From Neocallimastix lanati (nom. inval.) (Eukaryota > Neocallimastigomycota > Neocallimastigomycetes > Neocallimastigales > Neocallimastigaceae): a stretch of DNA of 64,000 bases. Position numbers and translations under genes: made by a program. The notes under the pieces are model-generated. The model did no database searches. It was not told where the DNA came from and was given only the letters and a program-made list of their open reading frames with translations. Below, one piece after another: positions 16,030 through 27,518 of this stretch (position 1 is its first letter; the number at the start of each line of letters is the position of its first letter). The stretch covers positions 1,680,001-1,744,000 of the forward strand of contig JACVTC010000019.1 in assembly GCA_016946835.1 (NCBI GenBank), given 5' to 3'.

Positions 16030-17465
16030 GTGTTCATTTTTCCTGTTCTTTTAGTCCGGAACCTCTTTTGTATAGATAGATCATCTTAGTATCCATAAAT
16101 TGGTTTTGGGATCAAAAATGCCCTTTTGATAATATATGTTTTCCCCAGAAATATTTAGAGAATGCTTGACTCCTAAGTGTTTTCAGTACTTGAAAATGTA
16201 TTAATTTACAAAATAAAAACAATGCTTCTGCTATTTTAGTTGATGACTTTAACATGCTACTTAACAAATTCTCTCGTTATATACACAAGTACTTTCCTAA
16301 CTAGACTATTGCTATCCTAATTGGTATTACCTTCACTTATGCAAAAGGTCATAAATATTCTTGTATTGATCATACAATTTATAATAGAGCAGTAGCTTCC
16401 CATTTTAATATTACTTCCTCTTGTTCTTCTTTATATTGTGTTTCGGATCATAATCTTATAATCGTCTCTTGTATCAAAGATTTTTTGTTAATCTTTAATA
16501 GCAATTAAATAAATAAAAAAAAAAAAAAAAAAAGAAAAAAGAAAAAAAGAATTGGTCTATTCATATTTGTAATTCTAAAAATAAGGATATTCTTTCTATG
16601 GACTATTTCTCTGTTTTGAAGAATAGATTTGAATCTAACAAGAACAATATGTCTGTTAATGAAATAGTTGACAATTTTTTTTGGATACTTCAAATGAAAT
16701 AGGTAAGTCTATTAAAACTTCTGTTCCCTTCAAATTGAAAGAACCAGTATTCCATTGCCCTTCTTATATTAAATTATATTAAAAACCTTATTGAAGAAAA
16801 AACATTTAGCTAACAATAATATTAAGCCATTACCTGATCGTCCTAATGTTGACTCTTACCTTGATCATTTTTACTACATATTGTAAATTTTGTAATACTT
16901 TCAAACAAATTAGAAGTAATTTTCGTTCTATTTGGTAGAAAGAAAACTTAAATTTCTATGGGTAATTGATTTTTTCTCTAAAGATTAACAACGTGATTGT
17001 CGTGGCCTCAAGAAACCGGCTAAACTTTCATATTCCTCTACTTTTCCTACTGCTATCAAATCCAAAGAAGGACTGAGTATTACACCTTCTAAAGATCAAT
17101 TAGTTCGTTGGGCTGAACATTATAGAAATTTTAGCTTCAGACATTTACTGGTCATAGTTTAAATAGTAATTATTGGACTACTGTTTTTAGATGTAATTCA
17201 TAGAAACTCTTAGTCATGGAACATTGATAATCCTCTATAACGATCTTCGAAAATAGAAATACTATTCTATCGATGAAGAATAATATGGCTCCAAGTTTTA
17301 ATGGTATTTCCATTGAATTTTTACGAAGCAATGTTTTACGATATAAAACTAAAACTAGAAGAAAAGTATCCCAATGCTGAAAAATGTATATTCAACTTTT
17401 AATTCAACAAAATTTGGGATGGTGAGTTTAGTGTTCACCACGCTATCTACTTTATAGATGGTACT
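16030..17465 (+). mobile_element. Internally deleted LINE: AP endonuclease and RT linker joined to the 3' end
   Basis: Broken + frames read as LINE ORF2. The AP-endonuclease motifs are 'ILVDDFNM' (about 16237; consensus G-D-F-N), 'TFTYAKGHKYSCIDHTIYN' (about 16328) and 'SDHNLIIVS' (about 16446). The linker to reverse transcriptase follows: 'ITPSKDQLVRWAEHYRNF' (about 17080) and 'NNMAPSFNGISIEFLR' (about 17281; consensus A-P-G-x-D-G). The rest of RT and the zinc domain are missing: within about 100 bases the sequence reaches the 3'-end motif 'GTGTTCACCACGCTATC' at 17431. Multiple stops and an A run at 16514 show it is dead. This copy keeps the part of ORF2 that the 2.9-3.8 kb relic lacks; whether both are one family rests on the shared 3' end. 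Confidence 0.7.
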
Positions 17466-17694
17466 TTTTTTTATCTTATTTTATAAAATATTTTTAGTAG
17501 AAATGACCTTGATTCATTTCATAATACAAAAATTACGTTTAAATTTTCTCTTTACTTTTATTACATTAACTTTATTTTTTATGAAAACATATTATTTTAT
17601 TTATTTTATTTTTAATAATTTTTTTTTTTTTTTTTTTTCATTTGAATAAAATTTTATTTAAAATTTTTATAAAGTTCAAGATTAAATGAAGTAA

Positions 17695-17737
<43 letters not shown>

Positions 17738-18440
17738 GCTAAGAGTTAATAGTTTGGGTTTTATAATTATGTCAACTTTATTAATATATTTTATGATAAA
17801 GAACTGCAAATATTTAAATATAATAAATTTACATGCTTTTATATTAATACATTGTGGCTCATACATTATATATATAACAAATACATTTCAATACATTTAA
17901 CGTATATTTCATATTTATTTCACATATTCTAACATATTATATTCCATGAAAATGATAAATTTTTAGTAAATACAATTTTTACTTTTAAAATAAATAAATT
18001 TATAAATATATATTTTAATATGGAAATAATATTAATTTAAAGATAAAAAAAAAAAAAAAATAAAAAATAAAAAATAAAAATAATAATTATAAATTATTAT
18101 AAATTATTTTATTTTTTTTTTTAAAAAAATCATTAATTACATATAAAATAAGTTTAATTAAATTAGAAGTAAATTAATCTATTAAAAATAATATTAACTC
18201 TGTATTTATTATTCCTATCTTTTAGGAAAAATGATATCTCATATTACAATAACAATTTAAGTAAATCATCAATAAATAGTAATTTCGAATTTAACTCATA
18301 AATTATATTTAAGAGAATATCCGATGATGCTTTTCTTTTTACATAATTCTATTAGGTCTGAATAATTTGGTTTTAATGTTTAATGAAAGTTAAGTAAAAA
18401 GTATTATATAATATATTGTATATATACTATATATGTATAC

Positions 18441-18520
<80 letters not shown>

Positions 18521-18585
18521 TTGGTAGATTTTTCAAATGAAATCAAAACAAAACAAAAACAAAGTAAGGAAATAAGCATACAATC

Positions 18586-18620
<35 letters not shown>

Positions 18621-18777
18621 TTCTACAGTTAATTCATCTATATATAAAAATATATTCCTTATGGATTTCTCTCTGTTACCTGTTACGTGTATAAAATGAT
18701 ATTATCATTATATATATATATTTTTTATTTTTATTTTTATTTTTTTTTTATTTTTTTATTTTTTATTTTATTTTATT
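17466..18777. other. Intergenic, AT-rich, simple repeats
   Basis: Holds T runs near 17620-17638, a (TA)n run at 17700-17733, a (TTA)n run into a T run of about 38 at 18437-18513 and an A run near 18590-18618. I see no exon. Confidence 0.7.
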
Positions 18778-20670
18778 TTATTTTTCTTTTCTCATAGCTC
18801 CATGTTCAATTAAATATTTTACTATATTTTCTTTTTTATGCTCATATGCCATGTGTAATGGTGTTTCTCGACTCCAATTTTCTTTATTCACATCGGCAGC
18901 TCCAAATTCAACTAAATATCTTACTATTTCTTCATATCCATTTTTACAGGCTATATGTAACGGTGTATCACCATCACAATTTTCACTATTAATATCTGCT
19001 TCAAGTCCAATTAAATATTTTATTATATTCACATGTCTATTTTCACATGCTATATGAAATATTGTATTTCTATTATCATTTCTTTCATTTATATCAGAGC
19101 CATGGTCGATTAAATATTTTACTATTTCTATATTTTCAAGCTTATTTTCACATGCATAAAATAACGGTGTATCATCATTATCATTTTTTTGGTTTATATC
19201 AGCTCCATGTTCAACTAGATATTTTACTAATTTCTCATTTCCAGTTTTACATACAATATGCAAAGGAGTTTCATTATACAAGTCTTTTTTATTGATATCG
19301 GCTCCATATTCAACTAAAATTTTCATTATATTTTCATATCCATTTGAACATGATATATGTAATGGTGTTTCAGGTTCATCCCATCTGATTTCAGTATTGA
19401 TATCTATTCCATGTTCAACTAAATATTTGACTATACTTTCATGTCCGTTTCTACAGGCATCTAATAAGGCAGCATTCATCCACTTTCTTTTCCTTATATT
19501 TATATTAGCTCCAAGTCCTATTAAATATTTTGCTATTTTTTCTTTTCCATGTTGACATGAATATTGTAATGGAGTTTCACCATTATATCTTCCTTTATTA
19601 ATATCGGCTCCATGTTCAATCAATTTTCTTACTATAGCTATATTTTCATTTTCATTTTTACATGCTATATACAATGGAGTTTCACCTTCATAGTTTCTTT
19701 TATTTACATCAGCTCCAAGTTCAATTAAATATTCTATTATATTTTCATGTTTATTTTTACATGCATAAAATAACGGTGTTTCCCCATTATAATTTCCAAT
19801 ATTTATATCGGCTCCATGTCGAATTAAATACTTTACAATAGCTATATTTTCATGTTTATTTTTACAAGCAATATGTAATGGAGTTTCAAGGCACTTGTCT
19901 CCTTTATTTATTATTGCTCCAAGTTTAATTAAATATTTTACAATATTTTCATGTCCATTTTCACAAGCATAATGTAATGCCGTATAATTATTATTTTTAT
20001 TTTCTTTATTTATATCTGCTCCACGTCTAATTAAATACTTTAATATCTTTTCATAACCATTTATACAGGAATCAAATAATACTGTTCTACCAAATCTATT
20101 TTCTTTATATATATCTGCACCATGTCTAACTAAATATTTTACTATCTCTACATTTCCACTTTCACAAGCACTAATTAAATATTTATGACACTTTGGTTTT
20201 AATCTTATAAAATTTCTATTATTTATATTCACAGAAAGTTTATACTTTTCAAATTGCTGACTTAAAATGTTTAAGTCTATTGGAGTTTTATTTCTATAGT
20301 TTAAAAGTAATCCTATAATAAACTCATTGTCAAAAAATTTAAATTGCTTAAATATAACATCTAATAAAATTATATTATCATCCTTTATTAATTTTTTTGT
20401 TAAATCTGATGATACTTTCAAAAAATCGTTACAACTTTCAATTATAAACTGTAATCTCTCAGTTGTAAGAGAATTATTATTGTATATTTCAAGAATAATA
20501 TCTACTTTATTATTATGTATTATTGATTTTTTTTTATTAATTGTATTAATTAAATATTTTATTTTGTTAGTATTCTTTGCATCAATAGCTCTTACACAAT
20601 AAACAATAAAATCATTTTTATAATTCCTAAAATTATTATTTAATTCAGCATCTTTTTTGACAATTTTCAT
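18778..20670 (-). CDS. Ankyrin-repeat protein, 14 repeats
   Basis: Single intact exon of 630 residues with ATG at 20670 and TAA at 18778-18780. Residues 1 to about 160 (MKIVKKDAELNNNF...) form a helical, Lys/Asn-rich region with two or three poor repeat-like segments. From about 162 to 625 come 14 ankyrin repeats with the core 'GETPLHIACKNGHENIVKYL' and 'GADIN' turns. Repeats 4, 6 and 11 carry a two-residue insert (HENIAIVKYL, NENIAIVRKL, LENIEIVKYL), giving 35-residue units. No signal peptide, membrane segment or C-terminal enzymatic or F-box domain is present, so the likely role is cytoplasmic protein binding. The gene stops soon after the last repeat ('MRKEK'). Such arrays are very common in anaerobic fungi and the partner cannot be inferred. 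Confidence 0.92.
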   Translation of the reverse strand: MKIVKKDAELNNNFRNYKNDFIVYCVRAIDAKNTNKIKYLINTINKKKSIIHNNKVDIILEIYNNNSLTTERLQFIIESCNDFLKVSSDLTKKLIKDDNIILLDVIFKQFKFFDNEFIIGLLLNYRNKTPIDLNILSQQFEKYKLSVNINNRNFIRLKPKCHKYLISACESGNVEIVKYLVRHGADIYKENRFGRTVLFDSCINGYEKILKYLIRRGADINKENKNNNYTALHYACENGHENIVKYLIKLGAIINKGDKCLETPLHIACKNKHENIAIVKYLIRHGADINIGNYNGETPLFYACKNKHENIIEYLIELGADVNKRNYEGETPLYIACKNENENIAIVRKLIEHGADINKGRYNGETPLQYSCQHGKEKIAKYLIGLGANINIRKRKWMNAALLDACRNGHESIVKYLVEHGIDINTEIRWDEPETPLHISCSNGYENIMKILVEYGADINKKDLYNETPLHIVCKTGNEKLVKYLVEHGADINQKNDNDDTPLFYACENKLENIEIVKYLIDHGSDINERNDNRNTIFHIACENRHVNIIKYLIGLEADINSENCDGDTPLHIACKNGYEEIVRYLVEFGAADVNKENWSRETPLHMAYEHKKENIVKYLIEHGAMRKEK

Positions 20671-22065
20671 TATTATTTAATATCAATCATTTATAGATAT
20701 TCATTTACATATATTAATGTTTTCTATCCTTTTTTTAATAAAAAAAAAAAAAAAGTAAAAAGTTTATTACAAAATTTCAATAATTAATATAAAAAATTTT
20801 GAATAATAAAAGAAAAATTTACCAATCAGAATGGATTATATTTTTACATAATAATTATTTTTTGTTCTTTATTATAAATAATAATTAATGATTTATAAAT
20901 AATACTAATAAAATAATAATTATGATTAAAACTTTTAATTTGTTATAAAGAAAATAAATTATAAAAATAAAAAATAGTTTTTTATTAAGTAAAAAAAAAA
21001 AAAAAAATTAAATATTATTTTTATTTCTTTATTTTGACTTTTTTATTAATATATTCAAATTCTATGAGGGCTATGTTTTTCATTAGTTTTATAATAATTA
21101 TTAATACTACTGTTTTATTAATTTTTATAAATTAAATGTATTCTTAACAATATAGATATAATAAATAAAAAATAAAAAATAAAAAATAAAATTATTAATT
21201 GGTTTGTCATATCACTTATGACTAATTTTTATTTTATTTATTTATTTATTTATTTTTTTTTTTTTAGATAAAGACACATAAATAATAGATTATTTTCCAT
21301 TTTAATTTAAAAAAATATTTAAATATTTAGATAACATAATATTTTTCATATTAAAACCAAATATATATATATATATATATGTATTTAAAAAAATAGTCAA
21401 ATATTGTAATTCTAGATATGAAAAAGAAGAAAAGAAAAATATAATAAAAACAATGATTTGAACATGATACTAATTAAATTATGTTAATAATGATAGTAAA
21501 AAGTTCTAAAATCAACCTAAAAAATTAAATAATTTTTTTTTTTTAATTTTAAAAAAAGAAATTGAATAAAAAAATGTTTATTATATCAATATAATTAATT
21601 TATATAAATTATATAAAGATATAGATATTTTTAATTAAAAAAATATATATATTGAAATAAAAGTAAATATTAATTGAACAAATATAAAAGAATAAACAAA
21701 AGATATAATTATTTATTATTATTATAATTATTATTGTTTTTTTTGGATAATATTTTTGATGGATATGTAAATTTTTAATAGATATAAACCTAACTAAAAA
21801 ATAAAATATAATAATAAAAAAATTAATAATAAAAAATAATCTAAAATGTATATATATATGTATATATAATACATATATTTAATGATGGATTTTTATAATT
21901 TTATTTAATGATTATTGATGTATTGGTATTTTGTAATCATTATATATATATATATATATTTATTTTTTTTATTTTTTTATTTTTTATTTTTTATTTTTTA
22001 TTTTTTTTTATTTAATATTATATATATAATAATTTTTTAATTATTTATAATTATTAAATATTTTA
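20671..22065. other. Intergenic, AT-rich
   Basis: Poly-A and poly-T runs, (TA)n at 21361-21380, and (ATTTTTT)n-like DNA near 21960-22010. No coding signal seen. Confidence 0.65.
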
Positions 22066-22199
22066 TTTATATTGACCAAATTTTGATTGACATCCTTTGT
22101 CTTTATAACAATGCTTATCACTTCTACCACAGTAATCATATTTACTATGACATTAACCTGAAGATCATTTTCCATCTTTATTACTTCATTTTCCAATTA
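22066..22199 (-). pseudogene. Decayed hevein-type chitin-binding domain (CBM18)
   Basis: Reading the minus strand from about 22199 down gives D-G-K-stop-S-S-G-stop-C-H-S-K-Y-D-Y-C-G-R-S-D-K-H-C, then K-G-C-Q-S-K-F-G-Q-Y. This follows the CBM18 pattern (C-x4-CCSxYGYCGxSxxHC, then GCQSxFGxC). The first cysteine is now TGA, one further stop is present and the last cysteine is Tyr. No neighbouring exon or second repeat is evident. Chitin-binding modules of this type are frequent in anaerobic fungi, often in tandem, so this is probably the last remnant of a larger secreted protein. Confidence 0.6.
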
Positions 22200-22819
22200 T
22201 TAATGTTTTTTAATTGTAATTACTCAGATTATAATTACTATTATTATTAATGCTTTTTTTTTTTTTTTCCTTAATTTGATATATTAGTTTTTAATTATAT
22301 TTTATATACAATATATTTTAAAAAGATTATATTTTTGAAATAAAAAAAATAAGTATATACTCATAAGCAAATTTTGACAAAAAAATTAATGAATCTGGAA
22401 TACTAAATGCAATTTTATTATAACTAAAACCACTATTTATAATATATATATATATATTATTAATAAAAGTTTTAAAATAAGAAAAAAAATTAATATAAAA
22501 TTTTTAAATAAATAATATTATGTTAATTATTCAATAAACTTAAAACTAATCACTTTCAGGTTATTTTCAAGAGTTTTATATAAAATCATTATAATTTTTA
22601 TAATAAAATAATAATGTTTGATATTTTATATTAGTAAAATAAAACAAAGTTTGTTTTATAAATAGTTTAGTCAAGTATTATGATTATATTGATTAGATAA
22701 TAAATAAATATAAATAATAAATAAAAAAAATAATAAAATAAAAATATACAGAAAGAATAAATAGTGTAAAATTAATTTAATTGTTTCATTTATAGCAATT
22801 ATCAATTTAGTCATTGATT

Positions 22820-22861
<42 letters not shown>

Positions 22862-24002
22862 AATTCTAATAAATCAAATAGAGAAGATTTTATCCTTTTA
22901 AAAGTAGATAAAAATTAATAAATAACTTGAATGAGTTCGTGTAATATTCTTTTAAAATTATTCTTTTGTTAATATAATTATATAGTCATAAATAAATTCT
23001 TCTTTATTAAAAATATAGTTTTTTATTAAATATTTCTTTTTTTTTTCTTCTTATTTGTTAATATAATTTTTTTTTTTTTATTTCTTTTTAATTTACTAAT
23101 TTATTTTTCCTTTATAAAATAATTAATTATGTATAATACATTTTATTAATATAATATTATTAATTAATAGAAATATATTATTCAAATATATAGAACATAA
23201 ATAATTTAAAATGTTAAAATATACTTTATACTATAATATTATTATATAGTAATTTATTATTTATAAAAATAATTATAAAAATATAATTTTTTTTTTTTTA
23301 CTGTATTATTTAATGATAAAAAATAGTTTATTATTCCATAATTAATTATAATAATAATAATAAAAAAAAAATTAAATTTTAATTCCATTATAAAAAAATA
23401 AATTTTATTTATAATAACAATATATTAAAATTGAATTATAATATTTAATTTGATATAATGTTTATATATATTTTTTATACAAAATTAATAATTAGTATAT
23501 TTATGTAATATATTATTAATACAGTTGAGTCAATCATAAATCTATATCAAATTAAATTATTATATACCAATATAAAAAAAAAAGTTTAACCATATGTAAG
23601 AAATTGAAAGAATTTCATCATGTATAATTTTTTGTGTAGAAAATGATTTAAAGAAATTTCATTTAACCAATAAAAGAAGAAGAAAAAAAAAAATTTAAAC
23701 CATTTTTTTAAATTTTAATATCTATAAAATTTATATTAAAATATTATATTATAATAAATATATTCTATACATTTAATATTTATTTATGTTAAAAGTTTTT
23801 AATTTGTTTTTCTTAAATACTTATATATATTTATATGTATATTTAAACATATTATATATATAAATAATAATAATTTATAACAAAGTATAGTTTTATTGTT
23901 TCTTTTTCTATTTTTAGTTATATTAATATTTAAATAATTGGCTAATATTTTTAATTGTATCATTAATATTAAAATAAATACTTCATTTTATTATTTATTA
24001 TA

Positions 24003-24044
<42 letters not shown>

Positions 24045-24438
24045 CATTATTTTCAAATATATAAATATATAATTACATATTTTTTCTTTTTCTTTTTTTT
24101 TTTTTTTTTAAAAAAAAAGTAACAAATTTATATTATATTTGATATTATTCATTTTTTTTTTCATAAATTAAACATATATTATCTTGTATGATATTAAAAA
24201 GAGTTAATGATCATTATATTTAATTTTTAATATTTTCCATTATTAATTAAATATATTATCATATAATGTTATTATTTAATGATTTTTAAATCAAAAAATA
24301 CTTAATTGGATTTTTTGAATGAACTCCTTATAATAATAAATATTCCTATAATTTTTTTTTAATTTTTTTTTTATTTTTTGAATGAACTCCTTATAATAAT
24401 AAATATTCCTATAATTTTTTTTTTTAATTTTTTTATTT

Positions 24439-24475
<37 letters not shown>

Positions 24476-24859
24476 TAATTGTTCCTTTTTTTTTTAACAA
24501 TAGTTTTTACTATTATATTTTAATTTAGTCTTATTTTATTTTTAAGATTCTAATTTGAATTTTAAACTTTTTATTGAATTCGAAATTTCTTTTAATTTGG
24601 ATTCTTCCATTATTTTAAGGATAGAAACTAAATTAAAACCTGCATTATACCTCTAGATAGTTATATTAATTAAAAAAATAACATTTATAAAATTTACTAC
24701 ATAACTAGATATAAATTATTATTATTATTGTTTTTTATTATTAGTTTTTTCATCAACAAAATTTGATTTATACCTTTTCAAAGGGTTAATATCAAAGAAA
24801 CAAAAAATTTTTTATATATTTATCTTTATATTTTCAAAATTTAACAACCATTTTGTAGT
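22200..24859. other. Gene desert, AT-rich
   Basis: No credible exon. Includes a T run at about 22827-22855, (ATT)n at 24000-24041 and the duplication listed separately. Confidence 0.65.
24311..24436. repeat. 63-bp tandem duplication
   Basis: 'TTTTTTGAATGAACTCCTTA' and the next 30 bases recur at 24311 and 24374 with no substitution outside the T runs. Confidence 0.85.
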
Positions 24860-24976
24860 GATTTAGTTATATATTTCAGAATTCCAGATAATAATTTAAT
24901 TCTTGGAATCAATTGGGTTGAAAAACATTTACCCATAAACTATTATTATTATAAGAAAGTGGTCTTCTCAGATTTA

Positions 24977-24990
<14 letters not shown>
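24860..24990 (+). mobile_element. Possible Ty3/gypsy aspartic-protease fragment
   Basis: A short + frame reads 'LVIYFRIPDNNLILGINWVE', then K-H-L-P-I-N-Y and 'KKVVFSDL'. This fits the C-terminal flap of retropepsin in Ty3/gypsy elements (x-DLILGxxWLxxHxPxIxW...). The catalytic D-S/T-G motif, RT and LTRs were not found. A T run at 24979 interrupts it. Confidence 0.4.
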
Positions 24991-25012
<22 letters not shown>

Positions 25013-25357
25013 CTAAAAAAAAGCAAAATAAAAAGAAAAACAAAAAATGAAAAAGAAAAAAGATGGATAAGAACGAAAAAGATTTGAATAATAAATAAAA
25101 AGATGAATCTTGGAGAATAAAATCGAATAATATTGAATGAGTAATTGAAGAAAAGTTTTTCATAAAACACAATGAATGCCTGCAATTCATATTCTGAAAG
25201 AAGAATATGCTAATACATAAGAACTAATAATAAATAAATGATAAATGATAATAATGATATTTTAATGATAATTTTTTGTTATATTAAACAAAATAAATAA
25301 TAATAGATAAGATTAAAAATCTTTTTTGGTAATTATATTTAAATTAATATAAATAAT

Positions 25358-25392
<35 letters not shown>

Positions 25393-26106
25393 AAAAGGAT
25401 ATTGTTGATTACAATAATTCATATAATAAAATAATAAATTTTTAATTAAACATGAAAATTTAGTTACAGAACAGTTCCAATAATAAAATTAATAAATATA
25501 ATATAGCTTAAAAAATTAAAATAAAAAAAAAGCTAAAAATCTAATAACATAGAAAAAAAAATTGTTTTTACTACTAAATATTTGGACATTATTTAAGTAT
25601 TACATTATACCCTACAGTTTTTTTTTTTTTTTTTTTTACAATCTTTTAAAATTTTATTTATAATATTTTAAAGAATAATTTTGAATGAATTTGTTGTTTT
25701 ATATATCTATGATAATAAAAATATTCTTATATATTTTTAATAGAGGTTCATCATAGATGTTCATATTGGTAATATAATTATAATAGTAAAAATAAGTATA
25801 TAACCATGCTAGCTACTATGGAGTAATTACGGGTATCACATATAGTAGATTATGCCAATAAGTACTATAAAATTTTAGAAATAGATCAATAGAATGAAAA
25901 TGGAAAGTGTCTACTTTTATTGGCCACTTCTAATGATAATTGAAGTAGTCCAATTATTGATTAATTAAGTCGATATTAATATAATTATTTTGGAAATAAA
26001 TTAAAAATAAAGTAGTAGGAGTAACCAACTTTCATTGGCCAATACAAAAAATAATGCTGAAATGATAAAGTTTAAAGAAAACTACCCCAATAATAATATT
26101 ATTATT

Positions 26107-26271
<165 letters not shown>

Positions 26272-26716
26272 GATATATATAATCCCTAAGAAAAACCCAC
26301 TTTAACTACTTTTTTTTTTTTTTTTTTTTTTTTATAATAATATATATATGGTTAAACTTGTAATTGATTATGCCAATAAATAATATTATTTTGGAGTTAT
26401 TTATTTATTGAAAAAAAATTAAATGATTAAATTATTAATAGAATATGTAAAATGAATTCATAATAATTTGAATATAATATATATATATAAATTTATATCT
26501 CAAATAGTAAAATAATTAGAAATTAATAATAATATATAAAAAAAAAATAAATAGTATAGAATAAGTTTTAATTAAACAGATAGAAATAATAGAATTATTA
26601 TATTTTTAAATATATGAATTAATAAAATTAATATATAAATATTTATTTTAATTTACATATTTTAGTTATTATTATTATTATTATTATTACTTCTCTATTT
26701 CACATTTTAATATAAA

Positions 26717-26718
<2 letters not shown>

Positions 26719-26800
<82 letters not shown>

Positions 26801-26801
26801 T
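26719..26801. repeat. (AAT)n array
   Basis: About 27 unbroken AAT/ATA units. Confidence 0.9.
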
Positions 26802-27518
26802 TTTTATTTTTAAATTTTCTATTTACTTAATTTATTTTTTAATTATCCCAAAAACAATTAAAAATTAGAAGAATTTTTTATTACTCATATTAAGGATTAA
26901 ATAAATATTAAAGTAAAAAAAAAATATTGATATATACATTTTTTTCACTTTCATATATATATTTATTTATTTGTATGAATATTACTTTTTTATTTCATTC
27001 AACGTTTTCTTTTTTTAATATATCTGTTTAATATATTTAAATATTTTAATATATAATAAATATGTAATTTATTTTGATATAAAGATCTTTATCAAAAGTA
27101 TTAATCCCAGTAATACATTGATTATACTATTAAATTTATGTTTCGATTTTAATTTCATTCTTTTTATATTATTTCTTTTTAAAAAAAAATTACATATATA
27201 TAAATAAAAATTAAAAATAATAATTGTATATCATAAATGATAAAATTATTATTATTATTATTATTTTTTTGATATAAAAATAGAATAAATTTTAATTTTA
27301 AAAAACGAAAATAGTGGTGTCTTTCATTAATTATCAATTATCTACTATATATTTTTTACTTTTTTATTTTTATTTTACAATTTTAATTTCTTTTATAATT
27401 ACATATATATCTAATATATATATTTTTTAATTTAATTTTTAATTTCACTTTTTTTATATAATTTATTTAATTATATATATCTAATATATTTAATAAAATT
27501 TTTTATTTTTCATTATTT

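Noticed and set aside
18416-18694. 92-codon Leu/Phe/Lys frame
   Set aside because: Translation of TTA, T and A runs.
18851-20602. Plus-strand frames over the ankyrin gene
   Set aside because: Antisense of the ankyrin repeats; no independent support.
24909-25190. Two minus-strand frames with poly-Lys
   Set aside because: Low-complexity Phe/Lys text from A/T runs with no domain.
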